From Bigelowiella natans CCMP2755 (lineage: Eukaryota > Cercozoa > Chlorarachniophyceae): 64,000 nucleotides of DNA. Made by a program: the position numbers and the translations under genes. Below, piece after piece: positions 12,108 to 24,718 of the stretch (the first letter of the stretch is position 1; every line of letters begins with the position of its first letter). Under the pieces are notes generated by a model. That model worked only from the letters and a program-made list of their open reading frames with translations. It was not told where the DNA came from and made no database searches. The stretch is taken from assembly GCA_000320545.1 (NCBI GenBank), contig ADNK01001082.1, positions 111,296 through 175,295 of the forward strand. The letters are read 5' to 3'.

Positions 12108-13110
12108 TTTTTTAACATAAAATTTTCCTTGTATATATAATACGAGTCTCCCTCTCTTCCAACCCTCATGAATGTATAATATCGCGAAAACGAGTCATCA
12201 TCATCATCATCATCATCATCATCGCACACTAGCAAAAAGATTGGATATATAGTCGTCACCACCACATTTCCATCTCACCTGATCAGGCCGTAGGCCGTAC
12301 ACCTCCCAAACACCTCTCTCATCATCTGATAATAATGTCGATGTAAGAGGTGGGGGTGCAGGTAAAGACCGCTGGGTAGACGAAGGCAAGTGACTCGTTC
12401 ATCGTATGATGATGATCATCATCACCATCATGATCACCACCAAAGCTACAAATTCAAACTTACTTTTGTCTAGCAAACACTGCTGGTGAGTGTCAGGTAA
12501 TTACACTAATAATATTGCATCGTTACTACTCTGTTCATAATCTGGATCTGATATACTCCGTCGAAAGGATAGGGTGCTTCTAAATGCAGGTTCATTCGTA
12601 AAACAAGGAGGAGGAGGAGGAGGAGGGGGAGGAGGAGATTCAAAGGAAATCATGGGATCTTTGAGTAAATTCACTCACTCGCTCACATTCTCCTGCGAGT
12701 AATAATAGATTCCTGACAAAATAGATAGGTAGCAGGTGCGGAAAAACAGCAAAAAAGAGGGTCAAATAACTTCAACAAGACATATGTGGTTCTACGATGT
12801 AAGAAATAAGTGGTTCTACAACGTAACTTTAATCATATTTCGTCTATGCCATGGTCATTATTTCCATAATCTCGGAGTGATACTTTGACAATGTGTATTT
12901 ACCTGTGGCAACGATATTTTCGTTCCTCATGCCTAGATATTGATGATTAATAATGGGTTAATAACAATCCTCAAGTAGAGTATTTCTGTTTAAATATCAA
13001 CAGAAATTGAGATAGAGAGAGAGAGAGAGAGAGAGAGTCTGAATTCAATGGTATCTATTGATCATCTGTTCTCGGAAAAATGAGATAATAGCCTGAAATA
13101 CAAGATGTGA

Positions 13111-13149
<39 letters not shown>

Positions 13150-13428
13150 AAATTACACAACTGTATCGCTACCTTCAACATGCCAGGACCCTCCAGGATA
13201 ACTAATTCATGAGAAGACAATAAAATGATGGGACGGTGGGCAGGGGGGGGGGGAACAGGGTGAGAAACGAAATGTTTCGAACGTGATGCGAAAAGGCATG
13301 GACATATATAGTTAGAATGGTAGAGTTCTTATTTACTACATTGAATTGCGTGGAGTCAGCTCTATTGAAGCAATTTTCACGATAACCTATGAGTTCACAT
13401 CAAACACATCATCCAACTACTTCCTCTT

Positions 13429-13469
<41 letters not shown>

Positions 13470-15965
13470 TCTTCCCCTTCTATTCATGTAGATGGTACCT
13501 GTAAGCGTTTTCCTTTCAAATTAATCCTGAAACATCCTTTCTTTTCTTCCTTCTTCTTGCCCTTTACGTAACAACACAACGTTTACTAAACACAAAAAGA
13601 AAAGAACTTCATCAACAAGAATGTGTGTTTTATTTTAGTTCGCAGCAATTCTTCTTCCTTGTCTGACCATGCTCATTATCATAACATCGCTGTCGTCCCT
13701 GCTCTCTAAATAATTACCAATATACTATGGAACTCTTTCAATTTGGGTACACGATGTGGGCCGTCTAACATCGTCATGTCATGAGGAAGTTGATAGACAG
13801 AAAGAACGGGGTTATGAGGAGGAGGAGCACAAAACTAGTTAGAGAGCGATAGGCGTGAGGTTGGAAGACACCAAGATGAGAAGAGATTGGATGATACCCC
13901 AATCCTCGATAAATTGAGGACAACGTGTGTCAGTGCGCTCGGGGAAAGGGTTGGCATACCTTGAAGTAATTTATAAAAAACATATCATTTCTTTGCCATC
14001 TACCATCGTAGAAAACTTCCGGTTAGATAAGGAAGTAAATGGACAAAAGCCGCATTACATCGTAAGCGTGTTCTCAAACAACGGGAGGAATCGCTGAAAA
14101 ATGGAGGAGATGTCCTGGTAAAGGGCCTTGTGCTTCAGAGGGTGAATCCCAGTTATGTATGATAGAATCTAAGGGAAACGAGAAGAGTGCTGGTTATGTA
14201 TGGCTGAAAGCTAAGGGGAAAGAAGAATAAAACGCGTCGTTGTGACAACAACATCCATCCGATGAGTGTAACTATGTAATCTATACTCGTTTGCATCTAC
14301 ACTAAGAATGAGCTGCTATCTATTTGAGAAGTTGCTTAGAAACACGTATAGCCGCAAACTTTCTCACCTTAACATCTCCCTGCGGAGAAACATCAAATTC
14401 TGCAGGAAGCCACCTTGTAAAGTATGTGCTCAGCACCGTTATGGATTCGGACAATGGGTGTAAAATATAGCTTTGAAAGTAAAAAAAGAAATCATACAAA
14501 TGAAAACAAATAAATCATACCTAATTCAATAATTACACAAAGGATTACGTCATATTAGACCATACATGAAATCACGCGAGAAATCGGATTGAGTGGCAGC
14601 TTGATATCGTTGGACGATGCTCATTGTCACTGAATTATTAATCTGAAAGCACAAAAAGAAGACGAAGATTAACAAGAAGGACAACAAGAAGAAAAAGAAG
14701 ATGACGATGAAAACGGATGATTCTTATACACACCACCAAAGAAAGAGAGAGGGAGAAGGGGGTGGCACGAAAGATATTTGTTGCGTATTCCTAACACTAT
14801 CCCTGCGTGTTCTCACCGCTAGTTGCATTGTTTGCCGTGCTTTCGAAGTCATAGTGCGGATTAAATTAAAAGGAAAGTCTCTGATATGTAGAATGTGAAT
14901 AATGAAACCAAGAGAAAACGATACTGTAACAACAACATCAGAAAGAGACAGCAGCAACCTCAAGGACGACATGATATAAGGACACCATCGTTTCCGCGGA
15001 CTTTGTGCTAGCAGCTCTTCGTTCGCTTCAGAATCATGCTAATATATTGAAGAAGATATGTCAAAGAATCACATGAAAGTTTCTATAATTTCGCAGTTTC
15101 TGTTGTAACTACTCGCTGACGCTTCTGGTTCATTTTCTTCACTTCCTTTTGCTTGTTGAGGCTAATAGTTATCTGTTTCTCCTTGAAGCTGTGCCACCTT
15201 TACACAGACACAACGAGCCTAAACATCATGAAGCTATTAATTTTCAATAAAAACATACCAAGTAGTATCTTCGAGGTCAAGATGTTGTTCCATTCTAATT
15301 TCGGAAATGCCCCGCACGTAACAGTACAATGACGGATGTACAATATCCAAAACCTAAATTAGTTCACGTGCACAATTACAACAGTAAATCTAAGCAATAT
15401 GGAAGGGATAAACTGATTAATGACCATCTGATTCGACTTCGGATGCCAATCTTTGGACCCCTATGAATATAGGAATTCATGTTAGCGAAGAGGCTGCCTG
15501 TTGTCGAGAATCAAGGATCAAGAGGTCAACGAGTCATTCACATTTTCCAACGGTTCAATATGGGTCAGATATGAATCTAGAAGCTTTCCCTCCACCAGAT
15601 TCCCGGCTTGAAACACCTGATCGAGAGGAAGATGCACTCTCAACATAGTCGTTAAAATTATCATTTCGAATCACCCCAATGACAGATGACATAGAGCTTT
15701 GTGTTTTGCTATCGGAAAATAACGCCAATTCCTCCAATTCTTTGAATGCACGATCCACCGCCTTTTTAAAATATATCCATGAAAACAATAGAGCGAGGTG
15801 TATTAGACAACGACAGGACTTCGAGCATACCGCCTCCGTCAGATATCGATCGCCCTGGTCGAGGGCTTCTTTCCGCCATTTCTTACGAATTTCGTTTTGT
15901 GAAAGTTTCCGTTCCCAATCCACCTTGCCGCACACCGCACCAATGAATCGGTCGATCTTTTTTTC
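11247..15965 (-). CDS. DUF4246 family protein (putative 2OG-Fe(II) oxygenase-like)
   Basis: Recognised minus-strand exons, 5' to 3': 15965-15831 (IDRFIGAV, VDWERK, IRKKWRKEALDQ), 15761-15675, 15616-15542 (YLTHIEPLEN), 15460-15425 (SKDWHPKSN), 15353-15259 (DIVHPSLYCYVRG), 14428-14368 (RWLPAEFDVSPQGDVK), 14168-14059 (SYITGIHPLKHKALYQDI, PLFEN), an exon near 13195-13160 (PGGSWHVEG), one near 12940-12910 (MRNENIVATG), 12712-12679 (IYYYSQENVS), 12579-12527 (STLSFRRS, PDYEQS), 12325-12279 (GVWEVYGLRPDQ), 11969-11904 (MSTCRVPPSNTEW), 11568-11483 (GMTLEEAKRHR) and 11331-11247 (LALMEERSS, stop). These follow the family order. DUF4246 is best known from fungi. The WHVE pair could supply two Fe ligands. 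Exons between 14059 and 13200, and any exon upstream of 15965 (an open stretch reaches 16181), are unresolved. The segment normally holding FPN and QH between GLRPDQ and MSTCRVPP is not seen. Confidence 0.85.
13433..13467. repeat. (CT)n tract in DUF4246 intron
   Basis: This CT dinucleotide run reads CT on the plus strand although the gene is on the minus strand. It is an exception to the usual sense-strand CT orientation in this window. Confidence 0.85.
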
Positions 15966-16181
15966 CTGACATAATATTTTCTGTCTCAAATAGAGCAAGT
16001 AGAGGAGGAAAGCAAATCGTACAATTCTAAGCCTCGGTCGAAAAGCGCCGTAGCATCTGCCAATACAAAAATTTGAGCCCCGAAACTTCGATGGCCGAAC
16101 AACAAACCTGTCCCAAATAGGTTGAAGGCCATCACCAACGAATGGCTGGGTAAAACTTGGCGTTGAATTCGACGAGCTCAT

Positions 16182-17257
16182 TGAACGATTGCGCCCTCCA
16201 GCTGGGTTTGGTTTGTGAAGGTCTTCCGAGTGGATCGGAGTGCTCTTTTAATGATGGAATTTGTGTTGTGCGACATGGAACAAGCATGTCGCGATCTGCA
16301 ATGGCATTGCTACACAGAGAAGTTGAACAATCTGCGAAGCTTCTCAGTTATGCGAAGTTCAACATTCAACATTCAATCGAAATTCCCGAGAATTCATTCA
16401 CCCACCTCACAAAAAACAAGTGACATCAGAGCACAGGCCAGCAGGTGGAGATTTGGCATCGGACGAACGAAAATGTTAGCCTAACTCTTTCCCAACAACA
16501 TGCTGATGCCGCTATTTTTCTTGCAGTATATTTTCTTAAGTGTGGCACAAAACACGGTGAGCAACCGCGTCACTGTGCACACGTGCACGCAACTGCCGTC
16601 GTCAGAACTCAAAATCCTGACCCGCACCTCTCACCCACGCACTCGAAACTCATGGTGTGAACTGAGGAGGGCGTGTTCCATGGCTTGAGCCCTCTTCCGG
16701 TTACGAAATGTTGTTGGGGATTTAGTCCATGTAGCGAGGTGGGGCTACAGAGGGGGGGGGGTGGCGAGAGCTAGAGCTTCTCAAATTCAACTTGAAATGT
16801 GCTAGTGTGTGGAGGTGCAAGTCCTTTTGAACCATGGACACAGTACAAATTGTAAATGTTGTATGCACGTGTGTGATGCACATTGAACACATCATGTGTG
16901 CGCATGTCCATCATTGTTTGAGCATGTCGAAACGCGGCGCACATGCAACGTACGCGTGTAGAACATCTCTAGATCTAGACGACATCTAGATGTGCGTACG
17001 TTGTGTCTATTGTTTTCTAACGATTCATTGCGCACGCACCACCACCGACAGCGGTGCACGCCACTGCTGCATGTACACACATGTCTAGATCTACTACTGC
17101 ACACAATGCGGGGGATGTCCAAAAATGCAAGAAAAGAGAATCGGAATCATGATTCATGATTCTATCGAACAATTATTTAAATCCATTTCATATTCTGACA
17201 TTTTAGACATATTTATCGATTTTCGTACGTTGTTATGACACGCGGTATTTTTGCTGC
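16182..17257. other. Spacer between tandem DUF4246 and Prp18 genes
   Basis: This region holds the DUF4246 promoter and the Prp18 3' end. Open stretches here lack splice-consistent family similarity. From about 16940 to 17100 there is a cluster of TCTAGA, AGATCT, ACGTAC/GTACGT and CATGT palindromes like those in the other spacers. A 5' DUF4246 exon within 16000-16250 is possible but not shown. Confidence 0.5.
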
Positions 17258-17427
17258 TTAAACTAAGTCCTCAACATTTTGGGGCGGATACTTTTGCTTC
17301 GAGAAGCTAACTAATCTCTTTACTGACTGGATATACCTAGAGAGTAGAAGGGATATTAAGTACAAGTAGTTCATTACAAAATGAATGATATCTAGAAGCA
17401 GTGAAAGGAAAACAAGACACTCACACA

Positions 17428-17468
<41 letters not shown>

Positions 17469-20045
17469 GAAAAAATATTTTCGGAGTAAGGGAGACCAAC
17501 TTTCTCTGTGTGTCGTCATTAAGCACGTGCGCAACATTTTGCGAAAAGATCTTGGATCTTCCGGCACGTTCGTGAATCCCAACCATAGTGACCTTCGCAA
17601 AGAGATAATATTACATAAATGTAATTTGAATTTTATCAACCATTATAGCTTATATGACAATAAAAAAATACTCTGCAGAGTTTTCACAAAGCGATTCAGT
17701 GTTTTCAGTGGCGTTTCGGTTTGATGAATGGGAAATACTATTGTTTTCGTACATAATGAGCTATATAATTCGGAAGACGGTTCGAAAAATAAAATATCAA
17801 GTGTACAAAGAAAGGTCTTACCCCCATGGGCCAAGCAGCATTTCCAATAGCAAGCATCATATATGCTTCATTGGCAGCCTTATAGTTGCGCTTCTCGCAG
17901 CTTACAACAATTTTCAGCAAGTGCTTGAATACATCCTAGATACGATGAATTCATATCAAGCATATTGTTGATCATAAGGCATGTGCATCGTATGAGCATA
18001 CAGACATTACATATTCGTTTGTATCACAATAGACGGTGAAATGAACCTGTCCAATAGTTTTATTCTTTAACAGCTTGAAAAGCGGCTTGATAAATTGCCG
18101 GCATTGCTTCTGCGTCGCGCTATCTTTTTTCCCAAAAGCGGAGCTCTTCTCTTCGTTGTCTCTTTTTTCTATTACACAAATTATTCATATGAGGCTATAT
18201 TTTTTTAAAATTAATACTATAAATGCATTTTTTATTTGAGGAATATAGGCATGCAGACTCGCGCAATAGTGATGGCAGTTTTATATTCAAACAAAAAGCA
18301 AAATTGTTTGCCGTTACATGACACGGCTATGTCGCAGAACAAAAGGAAACTGTGGTCATTTAAATGGCACAGCCGGAAGAGATTGCAAGATTTAATATAT
18401 TTTAAATTTAAAATTCTCTAAAACTTCAATGATTCTGTATGCAAATTAGGAATTTCATTTATCGTTTGACAACTCTCACTTTCAGTACTATAGAAACTCT
18501 CGAAAATGATTCATGGAATGAAATGCTTGATATTGTGCAAAACCTAGTTCATCTTCCCACTCATACAACATGCGCTTAAAGAAGTAAAGCACGTATTGAT
18601 GATCGCTCTTGAAACTTTCTCTTGGTCTCTCCTTCGTATACTTGGCCATTTGCCTCTCTTTTCGAAGCTGATAGTTATTATTTCACAGAGTGTCAAAGTT
18701 CGCATGCACGTCATGACGTTCTCGAAGATCAAGTGTGCTTGTAAGAAGTAAAAGCATTCAGGTTGATCAAAGGAAATGTTGGGAGGAGAGAGGAGAGAGA
18801 AGGTGAGTAAATTCTAATGCTCAGGTTGAATTTTTAGATCCCAAAACAAAAGATAACATCAATCATTTTTCCTCCATACTGCCATCAACTATAATTTCTT
18901 ATAGTACTCCATGATATTTGAACCTGCTCCTCCTTCTGGTGCTCATCACCCATCCCAGCGGCAATCTCTGCAGCTATGAGTTCGTCCTCGACCTCCTTTT
19001 GTAACAGGAGTCGGAAATCGTCCTTTGATCCCATTGATCCTGATCAAATGAGAAGAGCCGCAATCCAAAATTAAAGTATGGAAACAAATAGACTTTCTTC
19101 ATTCGAGCTGTTACCTGCCATTCTTTCGTGTGCAATTAACTCTTCTGCCTTAAGACGCTTCCATCGTTGTAATTCAGTTTCGCCAAAAAGAGTGATAGGA
19201 TGTCCTAGAAGCCGCAACCTATTCGACGTTTAAAAGTGGAAAATATTTGTGTCGAAGAAGATCAGGTATAGGAAACCTCGAACGCATTTATAAACGCAAT
19301 ATTTCCTCACGAAATTTCTCGGAAATGTCTATGATCATATATTTACCCAATATCTAGTGTTGATTCAATCATATTTGATACCGTTTCTTGACTTCCCATA
19401 TGGAGGGGAGATCTTCAAGTTTGACGTCTTCCTCATTGTTCTTAGATGTTTCCTTTTCTTCTTCTTCCAACGGGGGTAGACCTAATCGTGCTCTCCTACG
19501 ATTCTCTTTCTTTCTCCGCCTAAGAGCAAGAGAGTATGAAGGAATTGTAGTAAAGTGTATGGATTGTTTTTTATTGTTGACACCGAAGTGAATCTTATCT
19601 CCCGCATTGTTCATTAAAACTAATTACCTTTCCTCTCGTTGCTCCTCTTTTTGTTTTCGTTCCTTCTCCGTAGCCTCTTGTCGTTTGCGCATTTCAATTT
19701 CATCCTCCTTTTGTGCTATCTCGCCTCTTCGACGATACTTCTTTCCACCATCTTCTCCATCAACCAGCTTTCGCTTTTTCTAAGTTCATTTTTCATGGGA
19801 TAAAATTACATAAATTATCGCTCCATTGAATAATCATCTTCTACTCTTATGAGGTGAACTCGAGTTGGCACATAGAAAAATAACTGCCATCGTTGTAATC
19901 GAACTCGATTTTCCATTTTTTGGGATACAACTATCGCATTCGTTGAGTGCGTATGCGTGTGATTTGTTGACACATAATGCCATAGGTAAGTAGATACCGT
20001 GAGACTTGTTTGTGTCTCAGCAATGAGCGCATTAAAGGCGTCCAT
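17258..20045 (-). CDS. PRP18: Pre-mRNA-splicing factor Prp18
   Basis: Prp18 acts with Slu7 at the second step of splicing in U5 snRNP. Ten minus-strand exons: 20045-19998, 19779-19628, 19519-19382, 19218-19115, 19039-18924, 18667-18544, 18168-18047, 17935-17822, 17592-17501 and 17336-17258. They encode 362 residues in one frame. Near the N-terminus is [15 protein letters not shown], as in other Prp18 proteins. The splicing-factor motif reads [15 protein letters not shown]. The C-terminal helical domain shows [68 protein letters not shown] and YIQSVKRL. All conserved Prp18 blocks are present, so the gene looks intact. The start at 20045 (MDAFNALI) matches the family N-terminus. It is divergent from the phospholipase gene. 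Confidence 0.95.
17430..17466. repeat. (GA)n tract in last Prp18 intron
   Basis: An AG/GA dinucleotide run lies in the intron between exons 17592-17501 and 17336-17258. On the sense (minus) strand it reads CT and could contribute a polypyrimidine tract. Confidence 0.9.
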
Positions 20046-20420
20046 CCTGTATGTCTTAAACACCAGGAGAAAGTTCGAAAGAAATGCACTCTGGCGGGTG
20101 GGGCAACTGGAGGAAGCCTTCACAAAAACTAAGATGCAAATGCGAAATTCATTTCGGGACCACTATATTTTGCTTAAAAAATAAATATTTTTGTTGTCGC
20201 TCTACAGAATTTAGGCGTAATTGGTTTCGGAACATAGCCGCCGAGGAACATTCAGAATTCTAGAGGCCTATTTCGAGATGTCGCTTAAGGAGAATTACAC
20301 CCATTGTTTGCATCTCAGTGAACTTATCTCCTATGTAAATAGACGTTAGTCGTAGAATCAAATCGTAGGACATTTTTGGGATATTTTCATATCTAAGAGA
20401 CAGCTGACCTCGCACAAAAC
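20046..20420. promoter_or_regulatory. Compact divergent promoter region, Prp18 / phospholipase A2
   Basis: Only about 375 bases separate the Prp18 start codon (minus) from the phospholipase start codon (plus). Both promoters and 5' UTRs must lie here unless untranslated exons extend elsewhere. No specific element is identified. Confidence 0.5.
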
Positions 20421-21183
20421 ATGAGAAGTTGCACTCTCTCCCTCCCCTTCGCGGCCGTTGTGCTCACTCTCCTTGATGTAGGAGGATTAGGTAAACCGTG
20501 CAAAGATCCTTCGTGCTTGTAGACTGTGTGTGTGTGTGTGTGTTTGAGAGGTAGGAAAGAAGAGTGCAGATGGCTTTGCAACCCACAGCATCACAGATAT
20601 TCGCTACTGATCATAATCATTGCTCTGGTGTCAGTGAAGGGCAACGACGACTTTATGCAAGCTCTTGGCGGACTTTTCGGGGGTGGAGGAGGCGCTGGTC
20701 GTGTTTATTTAATAGGCATATAAACAGTGAATAAAAAATTCTATGTGCACATAAATGCTCGAAATGCTCTATGTGAGCGTGTGCCTGTATATTGTGTAGC
20801 GAGTGTATCCAGTGGTTATAGTAAATTGTATAATGATGCGATTGTATGCTTTAATGATCATAGAGTGCAAACAGTTTCGCTGCAAGAAAGGATCGGTAAA
20901 TTCGTAGTTATTATCGTGGTACGAAAGACACGAGAAGGAACCTCCGTCACTGACGAAAACTGCATCAAGATTAACTATCCTGAAATGCAAAATGAGCATT
21001 ATTCACTTGTCTCTATGTTGATTCAGCTGCCAGTAATGACAGAAGACGGGTGGAATTTATGGGCGAATGGCTGTGGGGCGATGGGGATACAAGTCAGGTA
21101 AAATTTTGCTTTTATGAACGACGGCATAGACAGTCACTATTATTTCCCACAATTTCGAAAGCCGGAATCGTATACTCTCTGAG

Positions 21184-21241
<58 letters not shown>

Positions 21242-22097
21242 TTCATATAATGTATTGGGATAGTTATGCGGAAAGTCGCCGATAATTGTTATCTTACGAC
21301 ACGAGAGACTATAATATCGAAGCATAAGAACCATAATATCTGAGTTTCACTGTTACTGTGTATACATCATACTACCAACTGTTGGCTTAGTTCTGGGGAA
21401 TTTAATTTCACTCGTTGCTGCGATTTCCACGATGTTTGTTACGGGTAGGCAGGGTCGAACAATTGTAAAATAGAATTCTCATCACATATGCAACCTAGGA
21501 TAGTATGTTCGTTTTCATGGCGTCTCCCAAACTTCCAACCACCACCTGAGTAGTGCCGTTGTCCTTCAGGATATGTGGAATGAAGATGAAAATCTGCGAA
21601 GACCGTTTTTCTCAATGCCTGAACAACGTGTGCGGGGCATATGGTGAGTGATGAGAAGAACACTGTGCTCTGTGATACTTGGTATGCGACATGTACGTAT
21701 TCATAGCTTTCTCACCACAAGTTTTGTCAACAGGTTCGGAGCAGAAGGACAGTTGCTTACAGACAGCAAATACGTTTAAAATGGGAACCAAATTGCTCGG
21801 GTGTCAGGTGTGTTCTCTACTAGTGATCACACACACACACACACACACACACTTCATGCGGTGGTGAATACATCGATTGTCTATTCTTCTGCTTTGTATG
21901 GAGATCATGACTCAACCTGGATAACTTGCTGACAACGGCTGAAATGCCTTCGTGTCTCCCCCTTCTCCACGCGCAAGTAGTTGTTTCAAGAATCGCAAAA
22001 CTCGAATTGCCAATGCGTTGCAAAGGACACCGTGCAGCAGAAAAGGAAGGAAGATCTGGATAACTTACTGCATAAATACGGGTCGCTACTACGATAA
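20421..22097 (+). CDS. Secreted group XII-type phospholipase A2
   Basis: Group XII sPLA2 proteins are secreted, cysteine-rich phospholipases or relatives. Seven exons: 20421-20490, 20635-20697, 21043-21097, 21391-21444, 21570-21643, 21734-21807 and 21981-22097. They encode 168 residues in one frame. Exon 1 gives a signal peptide (SLPFAAVVLTLL). Then come a Gly-rich stretch, NGCGAMGIQV (Ca-loop region), CCDFHDVCYGICG (the catalytic His-Asp motif CCxxHDxC is intact), KICEDRFSQCL and a Cys-rich tail ending NSNCQCVAKDT. The order matches the PLA2G12 family, including the NGCG block before the catalytic helix. The protein is likely extracellular or in the secretory pathway. Confidence 0.92.
21190..21238. 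repeat. (AT)n microsatellite in phospholipase intron 3
   Basis: A pure AT dinucleotide run lies between exons 21043-21097 and 21391-21444. Confidence 0.95.
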
Positions 22098-23078
22098 ATA
22101 CCTAGTAAAAAATCTTCTTACTGAAAGCTTGATGATAATATCGATTGATTATGTCCCGCATAGGCGCGTGCCGTTGTAGTGACGAACCCGAAAAGCATTA
22201 ATACAACTTACAAAACACAATAACATAACACAATTACCACACAATACTTTGTACTCGCGTTTTCGCTATTTGAAGGGACAGCAGAGACGGCAGCGCTCTA
22301 ATGGGGGAAAAAAAGTCAACAAACAAGTATGCAAAGCTGGTAGCAGATGTCATTGAGGCGCATTATCCGGGTGATATATCTTTGAAAGAGTCAGAAACAA
22401 ACCAATTAAACGTAAAACGTATGGCCCAATGAGAGGACCTGAAGGCCTTGTTTCTCCCAACTATGGCAAGGCTGTTATACTGATCTCTGCTGTTGTATTT
22501 CCCCAGACTCCATTGAAATTCGGGATCCTCGGCGACAGAGGGGAAAAGAAACAGATGAAGCCACGATTTCTGATTCGCCCCACAAAGCGACTGAAGATGA
22601 ACTTTAACATTATTGGGCTTTAGTAGCAAAATAATTAGCAATAAAAACAATTTTTCGACAGCAATAAGCTCTTATTTGCATTGTGCAATGCTATGTTCCA
22701 ACAGCCAACAGCATACAAATCATGCCAGTGACGCTCGCACACTTTCGTCTAGTTTTATGCTGCGCATACACTCGCTTCCAGCCGTGCATATATATGCGTT
22801 TTGACTCATAACCATATAGTGCATTGCATTTGTCTGTATATAAAGCTACGCAATTGCCGGCGTTGCAGACAAATACTTTACGTGCATACACATTCGTCAT
22901 GACTTTCCATATGACTTCGCAACACGCCATGCATTTCCCGCGCAAACATACAGCGCACACATTCACTGCGCTCATGATCTCTCGCACGTTCATTACTAAG
23001 CTCCAGCTTCATATATATGTTTAGATCGTTCATCATGCTATGAACATGCTAATGAGAACGATGACGAAGTCATATTTT
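22098..23078. other. Spacer between convergent phospholipase and DEX1 genes, with a possible small ORF
   Basis: Two genes converge here. From ATG 22302 there is a 42-codon reading (starting MGEKKSTNKYAKLVADVIEA) to TGA. In another frame an open stretch (about 22406-22623) reads KRKTYGPMRGPEGLVSPNYG onward and ends KRLKMNFNIIGL. They could be parts of a small spliced gene, but no clean phase-consistent junction was found and no family is recognised. From 22690 to 23030 the DNA is rich in GCATAC, CATGC and ATATATGC-type palindromes. Confidence 0.3.
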
Positions 23079-23605
23079 CTACCTTCTTCCTGCGGTCGTC
23101 GTCAACATTTGTAAATGTCGCGCGTCTTTTTGGGCTCTAGTATCACCGAAGAGAATTGCAGCCGTACTTGCGACGATGAAAGGAACGCACATTGCCCATT
23201 TCACCAATCTATACGCTCGAGTATTGACATCAACCGCAATGCTATCCTCCTGCTGCCAGCCATACCTTCAAAATAAAAGCATGAGTAAGGAACAGATCTC
23301 GCCAAATGTGTCGGAAGGCATAAGAATTTCGTGATGTGTGATTATCCAATTGAATGTTTCAAGTGATTGCCATACCAGTCGATGATCTTAACTTGAATTC
23401 GATGCTGCCCTGTGAGATGCAATCAAGAGAATATATTCAAATCCATCTCCTTCAGGAGGAAGAGCACAATGATGGCAAAACCGAAATTTTTTTAGTTTTC
23501 GGGCAAAGTGAAGTTTTGTTCATAGGTGAAACATTTAAAAAACGCATCTTGCAACTCGCCATTTGCTTCGAAAACTCTTGCTGCTTTCTGCATCAATGCT
23601 CGAGT

Positions 23606-23653
<48 letters not shown>

Positions 23654-24374
23654 TTTATTCTGTTTGACCTGGAAGATTTGGCGCTGGAATTCGGATCAGA
23701 TGGTTACCTATAACACACACACAAGATTTATAACCATTCTCGTAGCTAATAGCATTAGATACGATATATCGTTAGCAACCCCACCTTTTTCAGCTGAGAA
23801 CGAATTATCCCCCCCCCCCGTGCCATGCTCACAATCAACACAATCTCCAACACTGCCTTTTACAACTTTCCCATCGAGGTATACGAATACGCGCGACCTC
23901 CCCCCTTCTTCAACATGTGGGGTTGCGAGGGACGGGGGGTGGACATTGTAAGACACACTTATTTCCCTACCAGTAACCTACACGCAGTAAGTACCAAACG
24001 ACGTGAGAGTTGCAAACACCAATGGAAGTGAATCAGCGCCGTATTTAATTTCACTAGAAATGTGATAAATCGCATCTGAAAGAGCCATGTTTTTCATGCA
24101 TTGATTCCATACACGTCAAGACGTGTGTTACCTCTTTACAACACTGAAACGGGCATACTTGCTAGTTTTACATGTGCATGTGCCAATAGTCATCGTCATC
24201 ATCATCGCTCATCGTCATTATCACCATCTCAAGTGCGGCTGTTGCTTTGTCGAATTCAATGCCATATCCAACCACACCTTTAGATAGGTATATAGGGTTA
24301 CGTCATGGTGCTTCATCCACAAGCGTGCCAACACACGCACACACACAACCAAACACAGAGACACTGTACATATG

Positions 24375-24411
<37 letters not shown>

Positions 24412-24676
24412 CATATATGTAAATACAGTATACACTTTTAAAAAAACAGTAGCGATGGAAGAATACGACGATGACGATACCTGAATGGCGTTCAAAAGGC
24501 CCATGGCGCATATACTGGGTTGTTATTGCTGCAAGGGGACTATATCGATGCGCGCTTGATATGCAAAATACAGAGCCTGCAGGGGTGATGGAGGTGGTGA
24601 TGATGACGAAGGTGAGCACCGCAGCATAGATTAACCAAATCAATATCTTAAGAAATTGCTTACACACACACACACA

Positions 24677-24718
<42 letters not shown>

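Noticed and set aside
12071-12265. Minus-strand ORF with Asp and Tyr-Ile runs in the DUF4246 gene
   Set aside because: It reads through (ATC)n and (AT)n arrays and has no similarity to the missing DUF4246 block.
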